A stretch of DNA of 64,000 bases from Vairimorpha ceranae (taxonomy: Eukaryota > Microsporidia > Nosematidae): contig NW_020169311.1 of the NCBI RefSeq assembly GCF_000988165.1, forward strand, positions 1 to 64,000, given 5' to 3'. This document shows positions 53,007-63,217 of this stretch, piece after piece. The notes under the pieces were generated by a model. That model was given only the letters and a program-made list of their open reading frames with translations, did not search any database and was not told the DNA's origin. Position 1 is the first letter of the stretch. Each line of letters opens with the position of its first letter. The translations under genes were made by a program, and so were the position numbers.

Positions 53007-55544
53007 TTAAAAAGTTAAATCTAAATTTTGTATAAAGTAGAATAAATGTGGGTTTATAAAAGTTAATCTTTTTTTCATAAACAAACAAAAATAAAATTGT
53101 TTTTTAATTAAGTCATCTTTTAAAATATTCAATATTTTCATCAAAATTGTATTAACCTCATAAATCTTTAACTTAAAAATATTACATACATCATCTATAG
53201 ATTTATGTTGACACCCGATCATTAATAATACACTTTGTTGTAAAATACTAAGAGATGATTCTAACTGTTCATTAAAATATTTCCTTGCAATTAAAGGTAA
53301 TAAATCAATAATTTGTAATAGGTCGGCAGTTCCACTACAATATCTTTGTATTCTATCTTTATCTTCATTAGAAAACAATATTGTTTCTTCAACTTCTTTG
53401 TACATCCTGTTAAATAATAATAAAATACATAGAGAAGAATTAAAATGTTTGAAGCTATAAGCCATTTGTCCAATGAATCTAGTTTTAAAATTTTTGTAAT
53501 ATTTTTTAAAAGTTAGTTCAAGCCGTAAATCCAATGATTTCATAAGTATAATTGTGTTTTCTCCTGTAATATAACTAACTGTTTGTTTAATACAAATCGG
53601 TATAAGATCATGTTTTTTCCAAAAATTCATTAATCGGCTTGTAACACCAAAAGAAGTTCCGATCCAAGAAATTTTAGGTAATAATATATCACTTGACTCA
53701 TAAAATAAAATATTATTTTCGTTCAAGGGTTTCCTCAAACGAGTTAATAAAGAATGCTGGTTTTCTTTCATCCAATTAACAAGCAAATCTAAAGCACGAG
53801 AACCATACCCCATTGACATATAGTCAGGATGAACAGCTATCCTTACAACTCGCATACCTAAATATTTTATAAATTCTATGTCAAAATTTGCTTCCGAAAC
53901 AATCCACGGAATCAAATTTCCTTTTTTTAGTAAGCCTTTCTCGCAACGGCCCTCAAAAGAAACATGAATGGCGCACAAAATCCTCGGCAAAGATTCATCT
54001 TTTTCATTTGATGGTGTAACTAGTGTAAATATCTCATGACTGGGAGAATCCGCTAATATTTGAATATCATTAGGACTGTTTTTGTAGTGAGATGCAATAA
54101 AAATACTAAAAATGTCGTTTAAAATTTTTTCACTATGAGAATTTCCACTAAACAAAACATCCTTATCTACATAGTATAGACCACAACTAGAAGGTACAGG
54201 GCATTTATTAATTTTCTTAATGTCAATATTTAATAATAATGTATTGTTAAGCCATTTTTCAACAGGATCGTTATTTCCATAACGTATACTTGCATTCATA
54301 AAAAGTTCTTTGTAAGAAAAAGGATTATCCGAATTAGACTGTTCGTGTAAGTATTCGCTCATTTTAGTCGAAAAAGCTCTGCCCGTCCCTTCATAGCCAC
54401 TACTAGTAGTCGCCATAAAAATTAAATTAGGAAATAGTAATTTTTTCAGTAGAGGCAATGGAATCGCAGCGGCTTCGTCAATAACAAACATATCAGGATG
54501 ATATTTCAACTCATCAAAAGGATTGAAATATTCGATCGTTTGTTTCATATTTCTTAAAACTTCAATTCTCTGAACTAGACGCTTTTTCGATTTAAATGAA
54601 TAAACAATCTTAAAGTCTTCATACTTCTTATATCCTAACGCCTCCAACCCTTTAATTAAAAAAGTAAATAACATTTTAATATTTTCTAAGGCAGGAGATG
54701 ATATATAAATAGAAGAATACTTTAGTTCCACAGCTTTTGCAATTGCAAGTCCCAGTGCTACAGATTTACCTCTACCACGCCCAGCTTGTAGAGAAAAAAT
54801 TGTTCTTTCGGTTCTATCCTTGACAGCATTCATAAACTCTTTCAAAACTTCAGTCTGATCCATTGTTTTGGCCATATTTATTAAGATTTCATTGGTGTCT
54901 AGTAGTACATTTACATCTTCTTCAACTTTTGAAATCACTTTTTTGGTAAAGTTAATACTTTCTAAGTTAAATCTAGTTATAGGCATAACTTGAAATGTGT
55001 TATTAAGAAAGATCGTAAAGCTAGTATTAATTAATGATCTAAAAAGACGCTTATTGTATCGAGGAACAAAATCGTCTTCTAATAAAAAAGAAGATTTTGT
55101 ATTTATCATAAGGTCAATAGAAGCGACATTATCAAGTAAAAGCACAATAATACCACCCCCTCTTACGGTTTCTACACTTAAAGCTATTAAATTTGGAGTT
55201 AAAGATTCAAAATCCTGTAATATTAATAAATCAACTGTTTGTCCCAATATCTTATCTCCTTCATTGTAACTTATAAATTGTATATCTTGTGATTTAAAAA
55301 AGTCTTTTAGTTTATTTTCATCTTCTTCGTTTTGTGATTGTTTAACTTCCTTGACTATTGCATCATTTTTGTGACACCATATAATAGATTCAACAGACTT
55401 TGTTGAATTTGTTGATAACAAGTTATATATTGTCGGTATAAAATTTTTAGTATTTTCTCCGATTAATACAAAAAAACATCTATGATTAACGTGATTACTA
55501 TATTTTATTAAAGAAGATATTCTGTTATCTAATTGAAATGCCAT
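53007..55544 (-). CDS. NAT10: RNA cytidine acetyltransferase NAT10/KRE33
   Basis: The enzyme makes N4-acetylcytidine in 18S rRNA and in tRNA using ATP and acetyl-CoA. The 845-residue protein has the N-terminal TmcA part and then the helicase-like domain with Walker A AGRGRGKS (254-261) and Walker B FVIDEAAAIPLPLL. The GNAT domain has RVVRIAVHPDYMSMGYGSRAL (acetyl-CoA loop) and WIGTSFGVTSRLMNFW. A tRNA-binding C-terminus follows. The frame is open 25 codons further upstream, but the ATG at 55544 gives the conserved MAFQLDNRISSLI start (family: k.vD.Ri..li). It is shorter than yeast Kre33 (1,056). No CCC triplet, only aaccgttaaaATG. Confidence 0.95.
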   Translation of the reverse strand: MAFQLDNRISSLIKYSNHVNHRCFFVLIGENTKNFIPTIYNLLSTNSTKSVESIIWCHKNDAIVKEVKQSQNEEDENKLKDFFKSQDIQFISYNEGDKILGQTVDLLILQDFESLTPNLIALSVETVRGGGIIVLLLDNVASIDLMINTKSSFLLEDDFVPRYNKRLFRSLINTSFTIFLNNTFQVMPITRFNLESINFTKKVISKVEEDVNVLLDTNEILINMAKTMDQTEVLKEFMNAVKDRTERTIFSLQAGRGRGKSVALGLAIAKAVELKYSSIYISSPALENIKMLFTFLIKGLEALGYKKYEDFKIVYSFKSKKRLVQRIEVLRNMKQTIEYFNPFDELKYHPDMFVIDEAAAIPLPLLKKLLFPNLIFMATTSSGYEGTGRAFSTKMSEYLHEQSNSDNPFSYKELFMNASIRYGNNDPVEKWLNNTLLLNIDIKKINKCPVPSSCGLYYVDKDVLFSGNSHSEKILNDIFSIFIASHYKNSPNDIQILADSPSHEIFTLVTPSNEKDESLPRILCAIHVSFEGRCEKGLLKKGNLIPWIVSEANFDIEFIKYLGMRVVRIAVHPDYMSMGYGSRALDLLVNWMKENQHSLLTRLRKPLNENNILFYESSDILLPKISWIGTSFGVTSRLMNFWKKHDLIPICIKQTVSYITGENTIILMKSLDLRLELTFKKYYKNFKTRFIGQMAYSFKHFNSSLCILLLFNRMYKEVEETILFSNEDKDRIQRYCSGTADLLQIIDLLPLIARKYFNEQLESSLSILQQSVLLMIGCQHKSIDDVCNIFKLKIYEVNTILMKILNILKDDLIKKQFYFCLFMKKRLTFINPHLFYFIQNLDLTF

Positions 55545-55975
55545 TTTAACGGTTAAAAAATATTTTAAAAAAATCGTAAGTTGTAAAGAACACTTATTAT
55601 TAGTACAAAAGATAAACATTTAAAAAGTTTAACTGGCTTATAAATATATTTTAGAAGATGCCACGAAAATTTGTGCTTAAGAGAACTAATAGTCACAATA
55701 TTGAAGTACAAAGTTTTATAGTAAAAAATTTTTAAATGTAAAATGTAAACCTTTATAAAATAAAACATATAATATTTGGTTGGTTTTGAAGTCTTGTGAA
55801 CAAAATGTGCTAACTACATTTATTTATGCATAGATTTGATATCTCAAGTTATTTTAAAAACTAAAAATGATACTACTAAATTTTTTTGCAAAGTAAATAT
55901 CCAAAAATTTAATAAATAGTAACTTTACACCAATTTTTCAAAATTGCTTTAGAATAATCTATTTTTATAAAAATT
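55545..55975. other. AT-rich spacer upstream of NAT10
   Basis: 0.43 kb between the NAT10 start and the U1-C stop; no feature is visible. Confidence 0.5.
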
Positions 55976-56350
55976 TTAATCGAAGTTTTTTTCTAATATG
56001 TTTTGCAAATTTTTGTTAATATCTGAGCAGAAATTAGCTGCGTCGGTAAAATCGAAAAATTTAGGAAGTCGAAAATTCTTAGGACAAGGCGGAATAGTAA
56101 AGTCTTTGTTAAATGTACATGGCGGTAGTCTAAATCCATAATTCTGTTTACCTAAAAAAAATTCATAATTTTTTCCTAATCGTGCTTTGTGTGATTTTAT
56201 ATTATTTTTAATGTCATTACGCTCCATTAATTCCATAAAATATGTCTCTTTAAGAAGCTTATGTTTAGATCCATTTATATGCATTTTTCTTGATTTGTAA
56301 GTGTTAATAGATAAATATTTATTGCATATTTCACATTTGTATTTTTTCAT
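55976..56350 (-). CDS. U1 snRNP protein C
   Basis: U1-C stabilises pairing of U1 snRNA with the 5' splice site. The 124-residue protein opens with a U1-C/matrin zinc finger: Cys6, Cys9, His24 and His30, with spacing C-x2-C-x14-H-x5-H identical to human U1-C, and the typical RKMHINGSKHK end. After the finger come a basic helix and a Pro-containing tail (LPPCTFNKDFTIPPCPKNF). Another matrin-type zinc-finger protein, such as ZMAT5, cannot be ruled out. The eL6 intron in this window shows a spliceosome is needed. aaacccATG marks the start. Confidence 0.78.
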   Translation of the reverse strand: MKKYKCEICNKYLSINTYKSRKMHINGSKHKLLKETYFMELMERNDIKNNIKSHKARLGKNYEFFLGKQNYGFRLPPCTFNKDFTIPPCPKNFRLPKFFDFTDAANFCSDINKNLQNILEKNFD

Positions 56351-56372
56351 GGGTTTATATTTTTTACCCCTT
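56351..56372. promoter_or_regulatory. 22-bp bidirectional promoter, U1-C / VMA8
   Basis: Only 22 bp separate the divergent ATGs of the U1-C gene (minus) and V-ATPase subunit D (plus). Both ends carry C-triplet start signals: cccATG on the minus side and accccttATG on the plus side. The transcripts must start inside these 22 bp or inside the opposite gene. Confidence 0.8.
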
Positions 56373-56999
56373 ATGGCAGATCAAAGATTACCTGTTTTTC
56401 CCACACGAATGAATTTGAAAATTATTGATAACAAAGAAAAAAGTGCTGAGAAAGGTAGAATACTATTAAAACGTAAAAGCGATTCACTTAAACAGAAATT
56501 TAAAAATATACAAAAAGATTTATTTGAAAAGAAAAAAGATATTAATCAAATGCTTAAAGATGCATTTTTTAAACTTTCAGAAGCCGAATATCTGGGCGCA
56601 AATGTACAATCCTATATTCAAGAATGTCAGAAACAGCCTTTGTATGTAAAAACATCTGTAGAAGTTATATCTGGTGTTACACTGATCAATTTTAAACTTG
56701 ATAAATCCAATATAAGTAATATTTTATGGCTTGATAGAAGCGGACAAGTACTAAATGAATGTAGAAATAATTTTTTGAATGTCGTTGAGCTTTTAATTGA
56801 ACTGTCTGCGCTAAGTAACAGTTTTAAAATATTAGAGCATGTATTAATGTCTACAAACAGAAGAGTTAATGCGTTGGAGTTTAGTGTTATCCCAAAATTA
56901 CAAAATACAATGAGTTATATTAATTCAGAGTTAGATGAACAAGATAGAGAAGAGTTTTTTAGACTAAAAAAAATTCAAGGATTGAAAAATAAAAAATAA
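56373..56999 (+). CDS. VMA8: V-type proton ATPase subunit D
   Basis: Subunit D is the central rotor shaft of the V1 sector. The 208-residue protein starts RLPVFPTRMNLKIIDNKEKS, then AEKGRILLKRKSDSLKQKF, the conserved N-terminal helix of the family (lpVfPTRm.l..lk.rl.gA.kGh.LLKkKsDaL...f). The conserved C-terminal helix RRVNALEFSVIPKLQNTMSYI is also present. Residues between form the usual coiled coil. The open frame extends 24 codons upstream of the chosen ATG into the U1-C gene, but accccttATG at 56373 and the conserved N-terminus decide the start. Yeast Vma8 has 256 residues. Confidence 0.95.
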   Translation: MADQRLPVFPTRMNLKIIDNKEKSAEKGRILLKRKSDSLKQKFKNIQKDLFEKKKDINQMLKDAFFKLSEAEYLGANVQSYIQECQKQPLYVKTSVEVISGVTLINFKLDKSNISNILWLDRSGQVLNECRNNFLNVVELLIELSALSNSFKILEHVLMSTNRRVNALEFSVIPKLQNTMSYINSELDEQDREEFFRLKKIQGLKNKK

Positions 57000-57028
57000 A
57001 TGTATCATTTTTTTTAATAAACCGAAAT

Positions 57029-58198
57029 TTAATAGTAAAAATCTGGCTGAGTGTCATGCCTCTCTACAACCTTAGCATATGCTTCTTCGAAATCCTTATG
57101 ATTTACTACATATCTACTTGATCTTACAGCAAGGGTTCCGGCTTCTTGGCATATGGAATTTATATCGGCACAACTTATCCTATCTGGTCTATTAACTAAT
57201 GATTCTAAATCAACATCGTTCGATAAGCTCATTTTACCAGTAATAGTAGAAAAAACAAGTCTTTTTTGTCTTCTATCCGGAAGAGGAAATTCAATTTTTC
57301 TATCTAATCTTCCAGGTCTTAATAAAGCAGGATCAATAGTATCAGCTCTGTTAGTTGCCATAATTACTCTTACATTACAATTTTGATCAAAACCATCCAT
57401 TTGGTTTAACAATTCAAGTAAAACTCGTTGAACTTCCCTATCTGCCGATGTAGATGCATCAAATCTTTTAGTAGCAATAGAATCAGCTTCATCTATAAAC
57501 ATAATGCTAGGTTCACGCTCTCTTGCAAGTCGAAAAACGTCTCTTACCATTCTTGGTCCCTCTCCTAAATATTTTTGCACAAATTCGGATCCATTTATTG
57601 AAATAAAAGTGGCTTTTGTGTGGTTTGCAACTGCTTTTACTAACATTGTTTTACCAGTACCAGGCGGACCATATAAGAGTACCCCTCGAGGTGGCTCAAT
57701 TCCTATTTGTTTGTATAACTGGTTATGAAGAAGAGGTAACTCGACAGTTTCTCGTATTTCTTGTTTCTGGACATCAAGTCCACCAACATCACTATATGTC
57801 ACATCAGGCTTCTCATTTTCCCCCATAACTGGAATACAACTGTCCGCTTCTGGAGGAAGAACATCTACGATAGCACTAGAATGTCTATGTAATGCAACTG
57901 TTGTATTGGGCTTAAGAAGTTCACGATCAACTGTAGATAGTATTTTTACTACGTAGTTACTCCCCGCAGTACTTCCTACAATAGCAGTATTACTATCAAT
58001 AGGTTCTAAAAATTGACCCATAATAAAAGGTACGCTTTTAACCCTATTTATCTCTTCCTTGGCATGTCTTTCTTCCCTTTTCAAAATTTCGATTTCTTTT
58101 CTTACATATTCTTCTCTAATAGAAAGTAATTTATACTCTCTTTCTTTTTGTTTATAGATTAAAAATTTCTGTTCTGGAGATATTTCTACGCTTAACAT
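57029..58198 (-). CDS. RPT3: 26S proteasome regulatory ATPase Rpt3
   Basis: Rpt3 is one of six AAA+ ATPases in the 19S base that unfold substrates. The 389-residue protein has an N-terminal coiled coil (10-55), an OB fold, and the AAA domain with GPPGTGKT (177-184), FIDEAD (234-239), [18 protein letters not shown] and the second-region [24 protein letters not shown] and [18 protein letters not shown] assign it to Rpt3 rather than Rpt1/2/4/5/6. The C-terminus FYY fits the HbYX motif that docks into the alpha ring. aaccctaaaATG precedes it. It ends 29 bp from the convergent VMA8 gene. Confidence 0.95.
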   Translation of the reverse strand: MLSVEISPEQKFLIYKQKEREYKLLSIREEYVRKEIEILKREERHAKEEINRVKSVPFIMGQFLEPIDSNTAIVGSTAGSNYVVKILSTVDRELLKPNTTVALHRHSSAIVDVLPPEADSCIPVMGENEKPDVTYSDVGGLDVQKQEIRETVELPLLHNQLYKQIGIEPPRGVLLYGPPGTGKTMLVKAVANHTKATFISINGSEFVQKYLGEGPRMVRDVFRLAREREPSIMFIDEADSIATKRFDASTSADREVQRVLLELLNQMDGFDQNCNVRVIMATNRADTIDPALLRPGRLDRKIEFPLPDRRQKRLVFSTITGKMSLSNDVDLESLVNRPDRISCADINSICQEAGTLAVRSSRYVVNHKDFEEAYAKVVERHDTQPDFYY

Positions 58199-58501
58199 TT
58201 TAGGGTTATAAATTATGGGACTTGTTAATAAACATTTGTCGTAACTTTTAAAAACTTTCTATTGTTAGAAGAATGTTTTTTTTAATATTATAAAGTCTAA
58301 AACCTTTGACTACGTATAATTACGAATACAACTTTTTATTAAAAACTATTGCTTTATTAAGACTGGCATTAGTATAAAGAAAGAACAACAAAACAAGCTC
58401 TTAAATAAACAATTTAATAATTTTTACATTAAGTCAAACAAACATAATTACTTAATCGTTATGAATAAATATTTTGTAAGAAATATATTTTCCTTATTTA
58501 T
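58199..58501. other. AT-rich spacer
   Basis: 303 bp between RPT3 and CDC7; nothing is visible except the RPT3 start signal. Confidence 0.5.
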
Positions 58502-59539
58502 TTATATTTTTATTGAATCAAAGAATCTATGATTAATGGCTTCCTTGGCTGTAATTCTCGTCTCTCCATTAAGATCTAGCATTTTATACAAAAGATCGTA
58601 TGCATCACTTTCAGGAATATTATAACAATTGAGCCCTTCTATAATCTTTTCAAATGGTATTCTATCCTCGGGAATGGTGTCTATATTAGATTTCCATACT
58701 CTGTTGTACTGTTTAGCTGCTTTTCTCATTTCTTTATGTCCGAATATTGTTGCAATTTCGACAAGAGCATCAACGTCATCTCCAGAGAAAAAGAAAGGAT
58801 ACTGCGCAGATAACAGATTAAGAAAAATAACACCCGCAGACCAAATATCAATTGCACTAGTTTGATAAGGATACTTAAATATTACTTCGGGTGCCCTAAA
58901 CCCTCGTGTGCCTGCTCTTGGCGCTTTAATGACAGGCCTTGTGTCTCTTTCGTAATAACCTGGCGGTTTAGATCTTGATATCACAGTGTTAAAAAATATA
59001 ACCGGTTTTGATTTATTTTTTTCGTTTTCAGTTTTTATGCAATCATAGTTTTGTTCGAATTGTGCCAAACCAAAATCAATTAGCAAACCAGTTTCTAAAT
59101 TGCGATTATAAAGAAAATTCCCAGGTTTAATGTCTCTATGGATGATTTTACACGAGTGAACATGCTCTATAGCTATCAATAAATTATACATATATTTTTT
59201 TATATCGTACATTGTAGCAGAACTCAAGAAGTCTCTAAACTCTGTATATTCGAAATACGGAAATATTGCCACCACTTGATCTTCGTGTCGTAAAACATTT
59301 TTTAATAAAATACAATTATTTAATCCATTTAAAGTTATTAAAAAAGTTAACTCGTCTACTATTCTATTTGGTGAACTTGTCTTGGTTATGGCTTTAATAG
59401 CTACCTGTTTATTGGTTTTAATTTCTATAGCCTTATATACTCTACTAAACGTGCCCTCGCCAATTCTATCTACAATTTGAAACTTATTTTTAATAAATTG
59501 GAGGTGTTGTAGTTCTTCAGGATCTAGATTTTCAGACAT
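58502..59539 (-). CDS. CDC7: Cdc7-type DDK kinase
   Basis: Cdc7, with a Dbf4-type activator, phosphorylates the MCM helicase to fire replication origins. The 345-residue protein has the GEGTFSRVYKA loop (near 26-36), the VAIKAI lysine, HRDIKPGNFLYN and IDFGLAQ, and the Cdc7-specific activation segment PRAGTRGFRAPEVIFK followed by SAIDIWSAGVIFL and FSGDDVDALVEIATIFG. Kinase insert 2 (about 165-210) is short and basic; the large inserts of yeast and human Cdc7 are absent. An ATG nine codons upstream exists, but CCCC directly precedes the ATG at 59539, so that start is preferred. No Dbf4 partner is in the window. Confidence 0.93.
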   Translation of the reverse strand: MSENLDPEELQHLQFIKNKFQIVDRIGEGTFSRVYKAIEIKTNKQVAIKAITKTSSPNRIVDELTFLITLNGLNNCILLKNVLRHEDQVVAIFPYFEYTEFRDFLSSATMYDIKKYMYNLLIAIEHVHSCKIIHRDIKPGNFLYNRNLETGLLIDFGLAQFEQNYDCIKTENEKNKSKPVIFFNTVISRSKPPGYYERDTRPVIKAPRAGTRGFRAPEVIFKYPYQTSAIDIWSAGVIFLNLLSAQYPFFFSGDDVDALVEIATIFGHKEMRKAAKQYNRVWKSNIDTIPEDRIPFEKIIEGLNCYNIPESDAYDLLYKMLDLNGETRITAKEAINHRFFDSIKI

Positions 59540-59619
59540 GGGGATACAAAAAAATGATATTTTCAAAAGAAAACGAAAAAATTTGAATAAATTTTATTAA
59601 TTTAATGTTGAAAATGTAA

Positions 59620-61959
59620 CTATATCAACTCACTAAGATATACGACACTATCACCGCTATTGAAGTCTGTAGGAGATAAGATAGAACATTGAGATAAGTC
59701 CCCTTGACTGATGTTATCTATTTTGTTTTTAAATAAATCTGAACATGAATCGCTGTATTTTCCCTTGAGAAAATCAGAAATTTTAATAATGTTAGTATAT
59801 TGTGATAATTCTGGGTACAAACTATCATTACTTATCATCTCTAAAGGTGAAAAATCTTTTCTATTTTCGTTAAAATTATAGTTTTCATTGCTTTGGTCTT
59901 CTTCATTAGATATAGCTTTTCTAATGACATCGTGTTCATTATACCGATCACTGGATTCCTCAGGAACAATAAAATCAATATAAGGTGGATATTTTGGTTT
60001 TTTATATTGAGGTTCGAGTGTTTCCTTTATATTATTAGATTCTTTATTTATGTCTTTGGTTGATTTTTTAGTAGTTTCGATAGTAATCGTACTTTTAATG
60101 TATGAATCCTCATCTGAAATAACAGGCAAATTAATATTAAATAAATTAAACCTACCCTTTTTATACTGTGTATCTGGCATATTTATAGATTCGTCACATT
60201 CATTTGATTCGCATTTAGATGTCGTACATTTATAATCTTGAAGTTCATGAGATTTTGAACAGTAAATCTTCTCTCCCTTTGAATTGTTAAGCTGGTTAAA
60301 CAAATTATTAATAAGGTTATTAACCTTTTGTAAATCTTTTAATGAAACATTATTGCCCTTTTCTACAAGGTCATTTTCTCTTATGCCATTGTTTTTTAAT
60401 ATATTGTCGATTACATTGGCTGGTAAATTAATTTTGTCCGAATCAATTATAAGCGAATGTATTTTATAAGTATTGCATTCATTTGGTAAAGGATCAATAT
60501 TCATGTTACATATATTACGAAGCGGTATAAATGTAGAATCCTTATATTGCGAATTTTTTAAATCATCCTGCGGTTTTATTGGATTTTGATAAATTATTGT
60601 CGTAGTTATTGTTGTTTGCGGAGTATTTTCTTTATGTTCAGATTGTAATGGACGTTCTAATTTTTTATTTTGAATATTGCAATTATTAGATTCATTTGTG
60701 ATCGAAGAGTCCTGCCTGTAGTTTTGCAATTCACAGTCACTTAATTGATCACTTTCTGTGATAGAAGAAGCATAAACTTGATCTTGTTTTACTAGTGGAG
60801 GCTGTATTAAATTTATTATTTGCTGAAATGTTTGAGGTTTTTCTTTGGTGGTCGGCTTTGTCAGGTCTAGTGGCAAAATTTGAACAAAATTAGGCTTTTG
60901 TTGTACATCAATTGTCTTTGTTTCTGGGATTGGAATGTATATAGTCTCTGGTAACTGTATCGGTATTATAGGCTGAAATATCTTTGTCTCTGCAAAAGGC
61001 ATTTCTTTTTTAGCTGTATAATTTGTTTGTGGAATGTATTTACTTATCGTTACTGGCATCACTGTTGGAATACTGTCTTTTTTAGTACTTAAAGCCGCTT
61101 TTTTCTTTACTGTTGTAATGTTAGTAACAGGTTTCAAAACATTATTTAATGGAACTTTACTGGGATAATTTTTAAATACAACATTTCTTTTCTGATTGTT
61201 ATTAACAGGAACATAATTATTTTGTCTGAATATAGGTGTAGGAATCAAAATCGGCACCGGCAATATTTTGGCTGTAGTTTGTGGTATACTATTTAATATA
61301 GGATTAATTTGAGCATTTTTAACAATATTTTGCGTTTTGGGTTGGCTTCTTTTTTTTAAAATTTGTGATGTTTTATTTTTATCCTTAAATTTTTTAGTTA
61401 CCGGTTTTTTAACATGTTGTTGTGGCATGATCTTTGGCGTTAATGCTTTATAAGTTCCTTTAACTAATGGTGGATTTAAATTTTGATACCATAAAGATCT
61501 TGTATATACCACATTAGGTGGTGTTTTATTTAGCGGAGTTTTATCCAGCTGTGTTTTATTTTGCGGAGTTTTATTTAGCAAAGTTTTATTTTGCGGAGTT
61601 TTATTTAGCAAAGTTTTATTTTGCGGAGTTTTATTCAGCTGTGTTTTATTTAACTGTGTTTTATTTTGCGGTGTTTTATTCAGCGGTGTCTTATTTAGCG
61701 GTGTTTTTAAGCTTCCAAAAACCTGAAAATTCTTAGGTTTTATAAATACTGGGCTTATGATAGGTTTTGTTGCCGGCAAACAATTTTGTAAATTTGTAGT
61801 AAAAGCAAAATTTCCCTCTAATGAATTGTGAATTTTGTTTACATTTGTATTGATAAATTGTGCTAAAGGTGCGCCTGTAATTTTCTGTGAATCGCAATAT
61901 GGTACTAGTCTTATTACATATCCTAAAGATAAAGATAAGCTAAGAAATAAATTTTTCAT
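59620..61959 (-). CDS. Large secreted protein with TPxNK pentapeptide repeats
   Basis: The 779-residue protein has a likely signal peptide (MKNLFLSLSLSLGYVIRL) and no known domain. Residues 86-145 are twelve tandem pentapeptides (TPLNK, TPQNK, TQLNK, TLLNK), encoded by 15-bp repeats. Up to about residue 400 the protein is basic and rich in Pro, Thr, Lys and Gln. The rest is Ser/Asn/Asp-rich and ends near neutral (GDSVVYLSELI). Many NKT sequons occur, but E. cuniculi, and probably microsporidia in general, lack the N-glycosylation pathway; Thr/Pro richness would suit O-mannosylation. It could be a spore wall or polar tube protein, but no homologue is recognised. No CCC/GGG signal precedes the start. 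Confidence 0.72.
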   Translation of the reverse strand: MKNLFLSLSLSLGYVIRLVPYCDSQKITGAPLAQFINTNVNKIHNSLEGNFAFTTNLQNCLPATKPIISPVFIKPKNFQVFGSLKTPLNKTPLNKTPQNKTQLNKTQLNKTPQNKTLLNKTPQNKTLLNKTPQNKTQLDKTPLNKTPPNVVYTRSLWYQNLNPPLVKGTYKALTPKIMPQQHVKKPVTKKFKDKNKTSQILKKRSQPKTQNIVKNAQINPILNSIPQTTAKILPVPILIPTPIFRQNNYVPVNNNQKRNVVFKNYPSKVPLNNVLKPVTNITTVKKKAALSTKKDSIPTVMPVTISKYIPQTNYTAKKEMPFAETKIFQPIIPIQLPETIYIPIPETKTIDVQQKPNFVQILPLDLTKPTTKEKPQTFQQIINLIQPPLVKQDQVYASSITESDQLSDCELQNYRQDSSITNESNNCNIQNKKLERPLQSEHKENTPQTTITTTIIYQNPIKPQDDLKNSQYKDSTFIPLRNICNMNIDPLPNECNTYKIHSLIIDSDKINLPANVIDNILKNNGIRENDLVEKGNNVSLKDLQKVNNLINNLFNQLNNSKGEKIYCSKSHELQDYKCTTSKCESNECDESINMPDTQYKKGRFNLFNINLPVISDEDSYIKSTITIETTKKSTKDINKESNNIKETLEPQYKKPKYPPYIDFIVPEESSDRYNEHDVIRKAISNEEDQSNENYNFNENRKDFSPLEMISNDSLYPELSQYTNIIKISDFLKGKYSDSCSDLFKNKIDNISQGDLSQCSILSPTDFNSGDSVVYLSELI
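61525..61704 (-). repeat. Twelve 15-bp coding repeats
   Basis: In-frame 15-bp units encode T-[PQL]-[LQ]-[ND]-K. Higher-order pairing (TPQNK-TLLNK repeated) suggests expansion in 30-bp steps. Repeat number is likely to vary between isolates. Confidence 0.9.
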
Positions 61960-62668
61960 ATTTTTGTTTACTAAACAAAAATTAATTTATTTTGTTTCAA
62001 AAAAAACTTATAAATTTTCTATACATGATATAAATGTTGTTCTACTTTCATCATTCAATTTTCTAAAGATTCCGCTAAAAACGCCAAACTTGTGATTTTT
62101 TTATAACAAGATAAGCATAAGCTGATTAAACATGAATCAAAAAATTGATGGCTGACTTTATCTAAAATTTTAAATACAAATAAATCTTTTATTACATAAA
62201 CAATAAGTTTTACAGTACAATTATTAACTCAAAAATTAAATATCTAACATGTATCTTCTTTGTATCATTTATGATGTTAAAATTTTTCAAAAATTTAGAT
62301 AAATTGTTTAGCGAAGTAAAGATAAGCATTCAAATACGAATCAATTTATTAAAAATATAATACATTGTGTTTATTAATGAACATAATTAAATTTTAATAT
62401 AGCTTTGTATTGAACTTTGCAGGTCTATTAAATAAAATCATTCAAAAAATTCAAAGCTTTTTATCTAAGTAATTAAAAAATTAGTTATAAATTGGAATTA
62501 TACCAAAAAAAATGGTTGTCCTAATAATTTTTAAAATTATGACTTTTAATACATTATTTTAAAATTTTATTTATTTACTTAAGTAGGTTGGCAAGTAAAT
62601 ACATTCTTTTACTTCAGATTTTATTACAAAGCAATATAGATAATATTTTTATCAATATTCTACCCCTT
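61960..62668. other. AT-rich intergenic region
   Basis: 0.7 kb with no supportable gene. The frame of the next gene is open back to 62588 without an ATG; the region before that is low-complexity. Confidence 0.5.
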
Positions 62669-63217
62669 ATGCACAAGATAGAGGCAGATATAGGTATAAT
62701 AAATAATTCTAAAGGTAGTTCAATGTTTAAATGTGCAAATACTACTGTTATTTGTACAGTTGACATTAATAATAGACACGAGCAGTCTAAAAGTGAGTTA
62801 TACGATCAACTTAATTTAGATATTAAGTATAGAAATATTAATCAACAATCATATGACGCTTATTATACACTTATCATTACAAACATTTTAAACAGATGTC
62901 TACTTAATTTTGATAAGTGTAAATCACTGTTTATATCACTGATAATAGATAGCAATAATTACAATACGCTCTGGTGCGCCATAAATGCATTATTTTTAGG
63001 ACTTGTTGAGTGTGGTGTGCCTCTTAAAGAAGTATTGTACGCTACTTCTGGATTTACAAATAAAGAAGATGTTTTTATTTTCAACAGAAGTGGAGACATT
63101 GTATGGCATCACGCATTTGGTGATATAAAGGATATAGAGATGCCTGCGGTCTTAAAATTTTACAAATACGTTAAAGAAATACAAGATTTTAGTTTTAAAA
63201 GTAAATTGGTTATATAA
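62669..63217 (+). CDS. Exosome RNase PH-domain subunit, Rrp46-like
   Basis: The 182-residue protein has an RNase PH fold. IGIINNSKGSSMFKCANTTVICTVDI matches the l...dGSa.f..G.T.VicsV opening, and NTLWCAINALFLGLVECGVPLKEV matches l.a.INAa.lALldaGiplk..v. The catalytic Asp-rich motif of bacterial RNase PH is not evident, in line with the inert eukaryotic ring. Length and pattern are closest to Rrp46; Mtr3 or Rrp43 cannot be excluded. The start at 62669 is set by taccccttATG, although the frame is open 27 codons upstream. Confidence 0.78.
   Translation: MHKIEADIGIINNSKGSSMFKCANTTVICTVDINNRHEQSKSELYDQLNLDIKYRNINQQSYDAYYTLIITNILNRCLLNFDKCKSLFISLIIDSNNYNTLWCAINALFLGLVECGVPLKEVLYATSGFTNKEDVFIFNRSGDIVWHHAFGDIKDIEMPAVLKFYKYVKEIQDFSFKSKLVI

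Noticed and set aside
55545..55619. Upstream in-frame start of NAT10 (25 extra residues)
   Set aside because: The extra peptide is not conserved-looking, while the internal Met gives the family N-terminus.
61518..61736. Plus-strand Phe/Tyr/Ala repeat frame
   Set aside because: Antisense reading of the TPxNK repeats; no independent start signal.
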